Of a stretch of 64,000 bases of DNA, positions 1 through 9,081 are shown piece by piece. The DNA lies in NCBI GenBank assembly GCA_040830725.1, contig JBFOMG010000022.1, positions 8,169 through 72,168 of the forward strand, read 5' to 3'. Position numbers and translations under genes: made by a program. The DNA is from JAWKWH01 sp040830725 (lineage in GTDB: Bacteria > Pseudomonadota > Alphaproteobacteria > Rhizobiales > Rhizobiaceae). Every line of letters starts with the position of its first letter. Positions within the stretch are counted from its first letter, which is position 1. Under the pieces are notes generated by a model that worked only from the letters and a program-made list of their open reading frames with translations, was not told the origin of the DNA and searched no databases.

Positions 1-1
1 C

Positions 2-283
2 GCACCGATCGCCCTGATTTTGATCGTGATCTTCTTCGTCACGTCATCCGACAGCGGATCGCTGGTGATCGACACGATTACAGCCGGCGGCAAGATGGAT
101 GCGCCGGTGATCCAGCGCGTATTTTGGTGCACGCTGGAAGGCCTGGTTGCGATTGCGCTGCTGCTCGGCGGCGGACTTGCGGCGCTGCAGGGCGCGGCGG
201 TTTCGACGGGCATTCCGTTCACCATCGTAGTTCTTCTGATGTGCTACACCGTCTACAAGGCGCTGCAATCCGAACCGCGATAG
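2..283 (+). CDS. BCCT-family betaine/carnitine/choline transporter, C-terminal fragment
   Basis: Only the last ~93 codons are present; the gene starts left of the window. The stretch TSSDSGSLVIDTITAGG matches the conserved helix-8 region of BCCT transporters, where a Ser/Asp-rich turn is followed by a glycine-rich loop. Two hydrophobic helices follow and then a short charged tail (LQSEPR). BCCT proteins import compatible solutes such as glycine betaine, driven by sodium or proton gradients, or exchange them. The substrate cannot be read from this fragment. A GC-rich hairpin 15 bp after the stop probably ends the transcript. Confidence 0.85.
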   Translation, partial: APIALILIVIFFVTSSDSGSLVIDTITAGGKMDAPVIQRVFWCTLEGLVAIALLLGGGLAALQGAAVSTGIPFTIVVLLMCYTVYKALQSEPR

Positions 284-297
284 AATGATACATGGCT

Positions 298-322
298 GAG
301 GCGGGACTGAATTTCCCGCCTC
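298..322. terminator. Hairpin between convergent genes
   Basis: A perfect 9-bp inverted repeat (GAGGCGGGA with TCCCGCCTC, 7-nt loop) lies between the stops of the convergent BCCT and EamA genes. There is no long T-tract on either side, so termination in both directions is inferred from position. Confidence 0.55.
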
Positions 323-346
323 GCCTAACTTGTTGAATGGCGATGG

Positions 347-1201
347 CTATTGCCGTCGCAGTACCCACAAATTTGAAATCACCAGTGCACTGAGCACGAC
401 GGCGCCGCCCACAAGCGCCCAGCGCCCCGGATTCTCTCCCACGACCAGCCAGACCAGCATGGGCGCCAGCACTGATTCAAGCAAAATCAGCAGCGACACC
501 TCGGTGGAGCTGATGTAACGCGGACCGAGTGTCAGAAAACAAGTCGCAATGCCGATGAAAGCTCCGTGGCCGAGGAAAAGCGTCCACTGCGCAGGAAATG
601 CCGCCATGGGTTCGATGAACGGCCAAACAACCAGCGCCGAGGCGATGTAGGCGATCGGGATTGCCGGAACCATCGAGATTTCCCTTAGTGGCCGTACGGC
701 GGTGAGGGCACCGGCATAAGCCATCGAGACGTACAGCGCCCACACATCGCCCTTCCATGAGGCAATTTCATTGGCTCCTGAACCATAGGCAATGATTGCA
801 AGGCCGGCGGCCACGGCGATCATGGTGATGACAATGCGCCTGGTAATTGGCTCGCCGAGAAATATCCGGCTGAAGATGGCAGCAAACATGGGGATTGAAG
901 CAAAGATGAACACGACATTTGCCACGCTGGTATTCGTCACCGCCATGACAAACCCCGGCCCGGTTGACCCCATCAGCGCGATATAGACCACACCGGTCCA
1001 TCCGGTACGGAATATGGCCGGCAATCGTCCGAGCGACGGGACAAGAACGACTGCGGCAAGCACGAGAAGTCCGGATGTAATACCGCGCCAGAAAGTGACG
1101 ACCAACGGGTCGGCTTCTATCAGTCTAACGAACAAAGAATCGGGTACGACAAACAGCACGCCAAGTGCCGTGATCACCAAGCCTTTCAGGTGTGTGTTCA
1201 T
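347..1201 (-). CDS. EamA/DMT-superfamily transporter (10-TM drug/metabolite exporter)
   Basis: Inner-membrane protein of 284 aa, the usual length for a two-EamA-repeat transporter, with about ten hydrophobic helices. The first repeat carries the typical early motif FVRLIEADPLVVTFWRG; the second ends in LLESVLAPMLVWLVVGENPG, the standard EamA pre-terminal helix pair. The start at MNTHLKG was chosen because the 23 upstream codons are non-hydrophobic and fall before the first EamA helix. DMT exporters move amino acids, metabolites or drugs; nothing here fixes the substrate. It converges on the BCCT gene and stands alone. Confidence 0.85.
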   Translation of the reverse strand: MNTHLKGLVITALGVLFVVPDSLFVRLIEADPLVVTFWRGITSGLLVLAAVVLVPSLGRLPAIFRTGWTGVVYIALMGSTGPGFVMAVTNTSVANVVFIFASIPMFAAIFSRIFLGEPITRRIVITMIAVAAGLAIIAYGSGANEIASWKGDVWALYVSMAYAGALTAVRPLREISMVPAIPIAYIASALVVWPFIEPMAAFPAQWTLFLGHGAFIGIATCFLTLGPRYISSTEVSLLILLESVLAPMLVWLVVGENPGRWALVGGAVVLSALVISNLWVLRRQ

Positions 1202-1420
1202 GAGAAAGGCGGGTGGCTTATTTGGATAGGAAAGTAAAGAGCGCTGAAAAACAGCCAACCGAGCGCACACTTTTGATCAACGCAGTCGATTTGCAATGGA
1301 GGGACTGATCCGGTGGCGCTCAACGGACGTAGATGATAAATCGAAAATTCCATGTAGGATTTCTTCAGATTTGCTCTATATGACTGATTTCCATCAACGA
1401 ATTGCCAGAGTTTCGGGGAC

Positions 1421-2242
1421 ATGACAGGTAACAATCGCGCTTTTTTAAAACCGTTTGCCATTTTTGCTGGCGCTTTGGCGCTGTTTTCGAACCCCGACGC
1501 CGCGATGGCGGCGTCCGATGATTTGCCGGTACCACCGACTCAGTTCGTGTTGGACCTGGGTCTTGGCGCCATGGCAAAGCCCAAATTTCCCGGCGCCGAC
1601 CGTTTCGCTGTTTCACCGTTTCCTATTATCAAGGTCAAACGGTTTTACGTTCCGGGCCTCGGACAGGTTGTCGATGGCGACAGCAGCAATCGTGGATTTT
1701 TCTTCTACCCGTCTTTTGATTTCCAGAACTCCCGTAAAGCGTCTGATGCGCCGTTCCTGACCGGAACCCGGCAGGTTGACTGGGCCCTCGAACTGGGGGC
1801 TGGGGCTGGCTACCGCCACGATTGGCTTAGCGGGTTTGCCGAGTTGCGCCAGGGTATTAACGGCCATGAAGGTCAGGTGGCCGAGTTCGGCATCGACGTG
1901 ACGCTAAATCCCGCTGACCGCGTTGAACTGGAATTCGGACCCCGTGCAAGCTGGGCATCGGATGACTATATGGACACTTATTTTGGTGTGACCGCCGCTG
2001 AGGCTGCTGCACCGGGTGCAGTGCTCGCGGCCTATAATCCAAGTGCGGGGTTCAAGACCGTAGGTCTTACCGCCAGCGCCCAATATGCCTGGACCGACAA
2101 GACCATTTTCCATCTGCGGGGAGGATGGGACCGTTTTGTTGGCGATGCGGCTGACAGCCCGATTGTACAAGCCGGCAGCCGCGATCAGTTTTCGATCGGT
2201 CTTGGCATGAGCTACCGGTTTGCCTTCGACCTGTTTGATTGA
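1421..2242 (+). CDS. MipA/OmpV family outer-membrane protein
   Basis: 273 aa, beginning with a signal peptide (hydrophobic stretch 11-25, likely cleavage after Ala-Met-Ala near residue 30). The mature part alternates polar and hydrophobic residues as in a beta-barrel and ends in an aromatic-rich strand (MSYRFAFDLFD), typical of outer-membrane proteins. The opening LDLGLGAMAKPKFPGAD and the central GAGAGYRHDWLSGFAELRQG match the MipA/OmpV family, which has been linked to scaffolding of murein-synthesis enzymes and to outer-membrane stress. No partner gene is adjacent. It converges with the BTAD regulator with 34 bp between the stops. Confidence 0.85.
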   Translation: MTGNNRAFLKPFAIFAGALALFSNPDAAMAASDDLPVPPTQFVLDLGLGAMAKPKFPGADRFAVSPFPIIKVKRFYVPGLGQVVDGDSSNRGFFFYPSFDFQNSRKASDAPFLTGTRQVDWALELGAGAGYRHDWLSGFAELRQGINGHEGQVAEFGIDVTLNPADRVELEFGPRASWASDDYMDTYFGVTAAEAAAPGAVLAAYNPSAGFKTVGLTASAQYAWTDKTIFHLRGGWDRFVGDAADSPIVQAGSRDQFSIGLGMSYRFAFDLFD

Positions 2243-2276
2243 TTGGCGATCGCAGCGAAGGTCGTTGCCGCAACGG

Positions 2277-4151
2277 TCAATTCGGCATCCCTGCATCTTT
2301 TAGCGCATCAAGCAACTTTCGTTTAAGCGCTGCATCTTTATATGGCAGGAACTCGAACTCGGTCACGGTCGGGTCACGGTAATCGAGACGCATATCGTCC
2401 AGGGCCAGAGCTGCCTCTTCATGATGGCCCAGCCGTTCGAGCGAGGCGATCTTGACGAGATGCCCCATGAAGAATTCACGTCCCCACTCCAGTGCATTGC
2501 GCGCGTTTCTCAGCGCTTCGGAATGGTTTTCCAGGTTGAAATGGGCAAGCCCCAAATACGCAAACCGGTAAAACAGCAGCGGTGAACCGCTTTCGTTTTG
2601 CATGACCGTTTCGGCCAGTTCGAGCACCTCGTGGTTGCGGTTGCGAAATGCAAGAGAAGGCATGCGCAATCCGGCGGTTGCGTGCCAGTTGGTGCCAGAG
2701 CTCATCACATGATCGAACACGCGATCGACTACATCGTTGCGACCGAGCCAGGTCGAAATGATCATGTTGGTGCTATGGACCAGGGCTAAATTGGCATTGA
2801 TCGCAAGCGCGCTTTGCAACACGTTGTCGGCTTCCCGATAGCGGGCAAGCCGGTCTTTGTGGTCGCTGATATGCGCGAGGTGAAACTGAGCAAGCGCATG
2901 GGTTCCGATAACGAACGGGTTTTTCGGAAAATGTGAATGCGCAAACTTTGCGAGTTCTGCAACCTGCGTGAGGTGCGCTCTTGTTTGTTCGACGAAGAAT
3001 GCTTTCCAGTAGAGGCTGTTCCAGGTCGCCAGAAATGCCTCAGGACGACCGGTTTCCTGCTTGAGCTGTGCGACAAGCTGGCTGGAATTTTGCAGGCGGG
3101 TAAGCATTTCGTAGACATGCCGGCTGGTGTGTGAACCAAGTTCACCGATCCGATCAAAGACCTCATCGCTGTGGATAATGGCCCGGTGTGTCCAGCCGCT
3201 CGTTCCGCCAGCCACGCTGACAAGTCGTATGCTGACTCGGACTTTGTCACCGAACTGGCGTGCCGTGCCGGTTATCATGCATTGTGCGCCAATTTTGCGG
3301 GCGTGTGGCAACAGCCCTTCGGACGAGCCGATTTCCGCGGCCGCCTGCGCTGGCAGATCGATTGTCACCAGACCCAGCGAGCGCACGCGGATGGCGATCT
3401 CATCGGCCATGTCGCTTGCGATGAAGTCGGCAAGATCGCCGCCACCGAGGTTTTCGAATGGCACGATGAGCGCGTTTGGGTGGTCGCTTTGTTGTGCCGC
3501 CGGCTCACGGTCCTGGCGCAGCGACATCGCCAGTGCTTCAGTCTCGGATCCGGGTTTTGCATCCAGTTCGGCCTTCAGCCGGTCGCTGAACACCTGGTAA
3601 TACGCCAGAGCCTCCGGTCGCCGATCCAACCGGCCCAATATCGTCATAACATGGCGCACGACCTCTTCGTTAAGCGGATCGATCTGAAGTGTCTTGAGAT
3701 AGTTCTCCAGTGCTTCAGATTCATCTTGCCGCGCAAGGCTTTGCTGTGCCTGCCGTATCAGCCGATTGGCCAATTGTGTTCGCTGGTATTGCCTCCTCTC
3801 TACCAACCAATCGTCGAATGCTTCCGAGCCGCTTCGAAAGCCGGGAAGCAGGGCCGCCTCGCTCAAATCAAGCTCAAACGCTCCCGGCGTGACGGACAGT
3901 TCCTCTTCACCTATCACCACATCCGGCCCGGTCGCCTTGCGCAATGCATGCAGTGCTTGCCGCAGAGAGTTGCGTGCCTGTTCATCAAACCGGTCGCCCC
4001 ACAACAGTGTGGCTAGGTGTTCGCGGGAATGCGGTTTGCCGGTCAGCGCCAAGTAGACAAGCAGCGCCTGCGCCTTCCGGTTCTTCAGTTCAATAGTCTC
4101 GCCATCGCGGTGAAGCTTGAACGAATCCTGTAACGAAAGGGTCAGTGGCAA
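2277..4151 (-). CDS. BTAD/SARP-type transcriptional regulator with TPR C-terminus
   Basis: 624 aa, soluble. Residues ~1-95 form an OmpR-like winged helix (NRKAQALLVYLALTGKPHSR, then LWGDRFDEQARNSLRQALHA). Residues ~95-215 are a bacterial transcriptional activation domain (ALLPGFRSGSEAFDDWLVER). Residues ~220-350 resemble the TolB-N/adenylate-cyclase-associated module (NALIVPFENLGGGDLADFIA). The rest is TPR-like helical repeats. This is the SARP/DnrI-type architecture, a DNA-binding activator that usually binds direct repeats. The start is TTG, the only start before the conserved fold; no clear ribosome-binding site is seen. It is divergent from a small gene, with AATTAACG-type repeats between them. 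Target unknown. Confidence 0.85.
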   Translation of the reverse strand: MPLTLSLQDSFKLHRDGETIELKNRKAQALLVYLALTGKPHSREHLATLLWGDRFDEQARNSLRQALHALRKATGPDVVIGEEELSVTPGAFELDLSEAALLPGFRSGSEAFDDWLVERRQYQRTQLANRLIRQAQQSLARQDESEALENYLKTLQIDPLNEEVVRHVMTILGRLDRRPEALAYYQVFSDRLKAELDAKPGSETEALAMSLRQDREPAAQQSDHPNALIVPFENLGGGDLADFIASDMADEIAIRVRSLGLVTIDLPAQAAAEIGSSEGLLPHARKIGAQCMITGTARQFGDKVRVSIRLVSVAGGTSGWTHRAIIHSDEVFDRIGELGSHTSRHVYEMLTRLQNSSQLVAQLKQETGRPEAFLATWNSLYWKAFFVEQTRAHLTQVAELAKFAHSHFPKNPFVIGTHALAQFHLAHISDHKDRLARYREADNVLQSALAINANLALVHSTNMIISTWLGRNDVVDRVFDHVMSSGTNWHATAGLRMPSLAFRNRNHEVLELAETVMQNESGSPLLFYRFAYLGLAHFNLENHSEALRNARNALEWGREFFMGHLVKIASLERLGHHEEAALALDDMRLDYRDPTVTEFEFLPYKDAALKRKLLDALKDAGMPN

Positions 4152-4179
4152 TTCGGCGGGCTTTCCGTGTCTGGAGCAA

Positions 4180-4264
4180 CAATTAACGGTGTTACAGACG
4201 CAATTAACGACGAATAACGCATCAAATACAAGGCGTTTACGGAACAGCGAACGGCAGAATAACG
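4180..4264. promoter_or_regulatory. Candidate regulator-binding repeats (TAACG boxes) in divergent promoter
   Basis: CAATTAACG occurs exactly twice, at 4180-4188 and 4201-4209 (21 bp apart). Further GAATAACG copies lie at about 4212-4219 and 4257-4264. The first three TAACG cores are 21 and 10 bp apart, on one face of the helix. SARP-type activators are known to bind direct repeats with helical spacing. The repeats lie between the BTAD regulator and the divergent small gene, so autoregulation or activation of the small gene is inferred. Confidence 0.4.
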
Positions 4265-4312
4265 GGCGGGCATCACATTACGGCCATCGCAATTGAGCGG
4301 AAGGAATCCAAG

Positions 4313-4546
4313 ATGACCGACCTGACCCATTCCAGATATATCGACACAGAATCCGGAACGTCTTCCTTGATGTCGAAATTCGTCGCCCGATTGAGGCTTG
4401 CCCTTGGTGCAATGGCCCCAGCATCAGATAGCGCGCCGCGTTCGGAGAAGCGCTGCCGCGACATCGGGCTGGGCGAGGAGTACACAATGCGCCACAGCCG
4501 TGACCATGCCGATGCAATCGAGATTTTTCGCGGCATTCCGCTTTAA
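4313..4546 (+). CDS. Small hypothetical protein, divergent from BTAD regulator
   Basis: 77 aa, not recognised. It starts at ATG 8 nt after a GGAAGG ribosome-binding site. Codon use has the GC-rich third positions typical of the window, which favours a real gene. The middle is basic and helical (LMSKFVARLRLALGAM); RCRDIGLGEEY vaguely recalls the C-terminal RDIGL motif of small DUF1127 proteins, but the overall fit is weak. Its position, divergent from the BTAD regulator behind shared direct repeats, suggests it may be the regulator's target. Confidence 0.5.
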   Translation: MTDLTHSRYIDTESGTSSLMSKFVARLRLALGAMAPASDSAPRSEKRCRDIGLGEEYTMRHSRDHADAIEIFRGIPL

Positions 4547-4758
4547 ATTTCATTTTGCGGTGCGCGCTACGCCATAGTGGCGGATAGGACTCAGCGTTCG
4601 TTTCCGCAATTTGCGCAGAAACTTGCCTGTGGCGTGCGCAATGGCTTGCCGCAGGCGTTGCATGGCGGTCGGTACGATCTCAGCCGCAGGAACCACGCCG
4701 CCCGAACAAGGTGCCCGATTGATGTTTCAACTCAGAAAAACTGATTTGAGTGTTTGGA

Positions 4759-5154
4759 ATGTTGAGCTGGTTTGATATTTTTCCGATCAGAATGAAGTAC
4801 AAGAACATATACGCGGCGATCCACAATCTTGGGCACAGTTTCTTGAGCTCAATGAATTATGTTGATGGCCGGCATGTCGTTGAAGATATTGAGGAAATTC
4901 ATGCAGAAGGGCAACCCGTCACGATTGATTGGTTGCAAGGCGAATTTGTTCCCATATCTCATTCAAATCCGCGGATTGAAAAATCAATCTCATACTACGT
5001 TGGTTCGATTGAACAGCAATTTGCATCCCTGAACGTTGATGTCGGCCGATTGACCGACCTGAAATTCCAGTGGCCGGTGCGCTCGCGAAAATACATGGAA
5101 GCGACGGATGATCGCGGGAAACACTACAAAATATACGTGCGTGAAATGAAATAG
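4759..5154 (+). CDS. Hypothetical protein in AT-rich DNA
   Basis: 131 aa from ATG 4759 (an in-frame GTG lies at 4750 and another ATG at 4792). No family is recognised. There is no signal peptide and no clear membrane helix; the protein is mixed alpha/beta with a basic C-terminus (DDRGKHYKIYVREMK). Base composition is clearly more AT-rich than the neighbours and codon use differs (many ATA, AAT, TTT), suggesting recent acquisition. It stands alone between the small divergent gene and aconitase. Confidence 0.5.
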   Translation: MLSWFDIFPIRMKYKNIYAAIHNLGHSFLSSMNYVDGRHVVEDIEEIHAEGQPVTIDWLQGEFVPISHSNPRIEKSISYYVGSIEQQFASLNVDVGRLTDLKFQWPVRSRKYMEATDDRGKHYKIYVREMK

Positions 5155-5427
5155 CGGTGCGAGATTGCCGCGATTCAAGGCACCTCATTCAAATTGGCTT
5201 GTCCCCCAAACGTCCCACTAGCGCTACCCAAAAATCTCCCCTATAAGCCCGGCAGACATGGCCAGCGGCCGGTCATGCAAATCGCATTTTTGCGCCGAAC
5301 CCGAGCGTGATTGCCTCCCAAGCGGTCACAGGGACCGGACAGCGGAAATGGCCGCACCCGCACCTACCGGCGTTTCCGTGCCACAGGCGTCCGCTTCCCC
5401 TTTCGGCGAACCAGACAGAGGTGGCAC

Positions 5428-8121
5428 ATGCCCAAATCGCTTGACAGTTTCAACTGCCGCAAAACCCTCTCGGTTGGCGGCAAGGACTATGTCTATTTCA
5501 GCCTGAAAGATGCCGAGGCCAATGGCCTGTCCGGCATCTCGAAACTGCCTTATTCTATGAAGGTGCTGCTGGAAAACCTGCTGCGCAATGAGGACGGCAG
5601 GTCTGTCACCAAGGCTGATATCGAGGCTGTCGCCAGATGGCTCGAAGACAAGGGTTCGGCCGGTCACGAGATTGCCTATCGTCCGGCGCGCGTGCTGATG
5701 CAAGACTTTACCGGCGTTCCCGCCGTGGTCGACCTGGCGGCAATGCGAGACGCGATGGTGTCGCTTGGCGGAGATCCGCAAAAGATCAATCCGCTGGTTC
5801 CCGTCGACCTCGTCATCGACCATTCCGTGATTGTCGACGAATTCGGCAATCCGAACGCTTTTGCGCGAAATGTCGAACTTGAATACAAACGCAATGGAGA
5901 GCGCTACCGGTTTCTGAAATGGGGCCAGCAGGCGTTCGAAAATTTCCGCGTTGTGCCGCCCGGCACCGGTATCTGCCATCAGGTCAATCTTGAATATCTG
6001 GGTCAATGCGTCTGGACGAAAGATGAGGACGGCGACACGATCGCCTATCCGGACACCTGTGTCGGTACCGATTCACACACCACCATGATCAACGGCCTTG
6101 GTGTGCTCGGTTGGGGTGTCGGAGGCATTGAGGCGGAAGCGGCCATGCTCGGCCAGCCTGTTTCCATGCTGCTGCCGGAGGTGATCGGTTTCGAGCTGAC
6201 CGGTTCAATGAAAGAAGGCGTCACCGCGACCGATCTCGTGCTGACGGTTGTGCAAATGTTGCGTCAGAAAGGCGTGGTCGGCAAGTTTGTCGAATTCTAC
6301 GGCCCGGGTCTGGACAGTCTGACGCTGGCAGACGCGGCGACAATCGGCAATATGGGCCCGGAATATGGTGCGACCTGCGGTTTCTTCCCGGTCGATTCAG
6401 AAACGCTGAACTATCTCACCACATCGGGCCGCGACTCCGATCGCATTGCGCTGGTAGAGGCATATTGCAGGGAACAGGGCATGTTCCGCGAAACGGGATC
6501 CGAAGCACCGGTGTTCACCGACACACTGACGCTTGATCTTGGCGATGTGGTGCCATCCATGGCTGGACCGAAGCGGCCGGAACACCGCATTGCGCTGGAA
6601 AATATCGCTTCCAGTTTTCAAGACGCGCTGGTCAGCGAGTACAAAAAGGATGCCGCTACGGCAGACAATCTCTACGCCGTAGAAGGCGAGGATTATCAGC
6701 TGCGTCATGGTGATGTGGCGATCGCTGCGATTACGTCTTGCACCAATACTTCCAACCCTTCCGTGTTGATCGGTGCCGGGCTCATGGCGCGAAACGCCAA
6801 CCGGCTTGGTTTGCGGCAAAAGCCATGGGTCAAAACATCGCTGGCGCCGGGGAGCCAGGTGGTCGCCGAATATCTGGAGAAGTCCGGTCTTCAAACGGAG
6901 CTCGACAAGATCGGTTTCAACCTTGTCGGCTTTGGTTGCACCACATGTATCGGCAATTCCGGGCCACTTAACGCCCCAATCTCCAAAACGATCAACGACA
7001 AGGGCCTGATCACGGCCGGCGTTTTGTCAGGAAACCGCAATTTTGAAGGCCGCATTTCACCTGACGTCCAGGCGAATTACCTGGCTTCGCCCCCGCTGGT
7101 GGTCGCCTACGCGCTTGCCGGCTCGGTTACCAAGGATCTGACCAAGGAACCGCTTGGCAAGGGCAAGGACGGACAACCGGTCTATCTGAAAGACATCTGG
7201 CCATCGAATCACGAGATACAGTCATTCATTGCTGAACATGTCACCCGCGACCTGTTTGAGAAGAAATATGCCGAAGTGTTCACCGGTGATGAAAACTGGC
7301 AGGCGGTTAATGTGCCCGAGGGTGAAACCTATGCCTGGGATTCCGGTTCGACCTATGTGCAAAACCCGCCCTACTTTGCCGGGATGTCCAAGGCGCCAAG
7401 CGCCGTGGGCAACATCAAAGAAGCACGCATTCTCGGGCTGTTTGGCGACAAGATTACCACCGACCACATCTCTCCGGCCGGTTCGATCAAGGCGGCTTCA
7501 CCGGCCGGTGAATATCTGACCGGCAATGGTGTCGAGGTTGTCGACTTCAACCAGTACGGCACGCGGCGCGGCAATCACGAGGTGATGATGCGCGGCACAT
7601 TCGCCAATATCCGCATCAAGAACCACATGATGGGCGAGAACGGCCGCGAGGGTGGATACACGATCCATTATCCGTCCAAGGAAGAAATGCCGATTTATGA
7701 CGCGGCAATGAGATACCGGACCGAAAATGTGCCGCTCGTTGTGTTCGCCGGTGGCGAATATGGCAATGGCTCATCGCGCGACTGGGCAGCCAAGGGCACC
7801 AATTTGCTCGGTGTCCGGGCGGTGATTGCCAAATCCTATGAGCGCATCCATCGCTCCAATCTGGTTGGCATGGGTGTCATCCCCTTCGTGCTGGAAGAAG
7901 GTACGAGCTGGCAATCGCTTGGTCTGACCGGTGACGAGACCGTGTCGATTGACGGAATTGACGATATTCAGCCGGGCCAGAAGATGGTTGCGAAAGTGAC
8001 CCTCGCAGATGGCACCACCAAGGATGTGCCGATCATCTGCCGCATCGATACCGCCGACGAGATCGACTACTTCAAAAACGGCGGCATTCTGCAATATGTA
8101 CTGCGCGATCTGGCTGCGTAG
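5428..8121 (+). CDS. acnA: Aconitate hydratase A
   Basis: 897 aa, full length for the AcnA/IRP1-type aconitase. It interconverts citrate and isocitrate through cis-aconitate in the TCA cycle, using a [4Fe-4S] cluster. The three cluster ligands are visible: Cys438 in SCTNTSN and Cys504/Cys507 in GFGCTTC. The C-terminal swivel domain has the GSSRDWAAKG substrate-binding motif. The start at MPKSLDSFNC has an AGAGGTGG ribosome-binding site; the frame runs upstream, but that part does not match the family. It is followed by a strong terminator, so it is probably monocistronic, as in other rhizobia. Confidence 0.97.
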   Translation: MPKSLDSFNCRKTLSVGGKDYVYFSLKDAEANGLSGISKLPYSMKVLLENLLRNEDGRSVTKADIEAVARWLEDKGSAGHEIAYRPARVLMQDFTGVPAVVDLAAMRDAMVSLGGDPQKINPLVPVDLVIDHSVIVDEFGNPNAFARNVELEYKRNGERYRFLKWGQQAFENFRVVPPGTGICHQVNLEYLGQCVWTKDEDGDTIAYPDTCVGTDSHTTMINGLGVLGWGVGGIEAEAAMLGQPVSMLLPEVIGFELTGSMKEGVTATDLVLTVVQMLRQKGVVGKFVEFYGPGLDSLTLADAATIGNMGPEYGATCGFFPVDSETLNYLTTSGRDSDRIALVEAYCREQGMFRETGSEAPVFTDTLTLDLGDVVPSMAGPKRPEHRIALENIASSFQDALVSEYKKDAATADNLYAVEGEDYQLRHGDVAIAAITSCTNTSNPSVLIGAGLMARNANRLGLRQKPWVKTSLAPGSQVVAEYLEKSGLQTELDKIGFNLVGFGCTTCIGNSGPLNAPISKTINDKGLITAGVLSGNRNFEGRISPDVQANYLASPPLVVAYALAGSVTKDLTKEPLGKGKDGQPVYLKDIWPSNHEIQSFIAEHVTRDLFEKKYAEVFTGDENWQAVNVPEGETYAWDSGSTYVQNPPYFAGMSKAPSAVGNIKEARILGLFGDKITTDHISPAGSIKAASPAGEYLTGNGVEVVDFNQYGTRRGNHEVMMRGTFANIRIKNHMMGENGREGGYTIHYPSKEEMPIYDAAMRYRTENVPLVVFAGGEYGNGSSRDWAAKGTNLLGVRAVIAKSYERIHRSNLVGMGVIPFVLEEGTSWQSLGLTGDETVSIDGIDDIQPGQKMVAKVTLADGTTKDVPIICRIDTADEIDYFKNGGILQYVLRDLAA

Positions 8122-8144
8122 AGCAGATCAACCTGCGAACAAGC

Positions 8145-8178
8145 AAGACCCGTCGATATACGCATCGGCGGGTCTTTT
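8145..8178 (+). terminator. Rho-independent terminator of acnA
   Basis: AAGACCCG pairs with CGGGTCTT, extended inside by TCGAT with ATCGG and a short loop. A run of five T follows at 8174-8178. It begins 24 bp after the acnA stop codon. Confidence 0.85.
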
Positions 8179-8325
8179 TGCATTTCGGGACGAAAAGGCG
8201 TTTGATCACAATTGCCTGTTTCACACCTAGTTGACTGGTGATTGAAGGGCGGCAGGCGTATCTAACCTTGGGTGCGCCGGGGCTTGGCCGCGGAACAAGA
8301 AGATAAAACTGCGCGGAGACCGAAT

Positions 8326-9072
8326 GTGATCAGACAATTATTGGTGTCGGCAGCTTTGGCGGCGGTTGTCGCTGTGAGCCCTGCAGAAGCCGGCAAGGCT
8401 CGCCAGGTATCCGGCGTAGTTGAACTGTTCACCAGCCAGGGCTGTCATTCCTGTCCGCCGGCTGACAGGGTGTTGGTCGATCTTGCCAATGAGGGCGAAG
8501 TGATCGCGCTTGGCTATCATGTCGATTACTGGGACTATCTGGGTTGGAAGGATACGCTTGGCAGCCCGGAATACACCGAACGCCAATACGGCTATTCACG
8601 GACCTTTGCGGAGCGGTCGGTGTATACCCCGCAAGCCGTTATCAATGGACGGTTGCACCTGAATGGCGGCGACCGCCGCTCGATTGACCGTAACATCCAG
8701 CAAATGGATGCAAGCGGCGAAGCGCTTCCGATCAAGATTGATGTCGAGGAATCGGGTGACAGCCTGATCATCAGCGCGGATGAAGGCGACGTCGACGCGC
8801 TTGGAGACGCGCATTTGGTTCTGGTCTATTTCGACAAAGCCAAGGATGTGAAAATTGACCGTGGTGAGAATCGCGGCAAGACAATTACCTATGCCAATAT
8901 CGTCACCGGTCTTCAGACCGCCGGCATGTGGCATGGCGATGCCATTCGCTACGAACTTCCAATGAGCGAGATATCAAAGCACGGTGACGGCGGATGTGCA
9001 GTGCTTCTGCAGGTTGTCAGCAAGGACGGCTCTCCGGGCGCCATCATTGGTGCTTCGCTGCTCGAGCACTGA
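8326..9072 (+). CDS. DUF1223 family thioredoxin-like secreted protein
   Basis: 248 aa from a GTG start preceded by GCGGAGA. The N-terminus is a signal peptide (LLVSAALAAVVAVSPAEA, cleavage near residue 22). The mature part opens with VVELFTSQGCHSCPPADRVL, a Cys40-x-x-Cys43 motif followed by Pro-Pro-Ala-Asp. The segment GYHVDYWDYLGWKDT is also diagnostic of DUF1223, a thioredoxin-fold family common in Rhizobiales. The CxxC suggests a periplasmic thiol-disulfide role, but family members are not functionally characterised as far as I know. It follows acnA but sits behind that gene's terminator. Confidence 0.9.
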   Translation: MIRQLLVSAALAAVVAVSPAEAGKARQVSGVVELFTSQGCHSCPPADRVLVDLANEGEVIALGYHVDYWDYLGWKDTLGSPEYTERQYGYSRTFAERSVYTPQAVINGRLHLNGGDRRSIDRNIQQMDASGEALPIKIDVEESGDSLIISADEGDVDALGDAHLVLVYFDKAKDVKIDRGENRGKTITYANIVTGLQTAGMWHGDAIRYELPMSEISKHGDGGCAVLLQVVSKDGSPGAIIGASLLEH

Positions 9073-9081
9073 CCAATCTGG

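Noticed and set aside
3171..4016. 281-codon open frame opposite the BTAD regulator
   Set aside because: No family match and basic, Cys/Gln-rich composition; the other strand has a coherent domain order.
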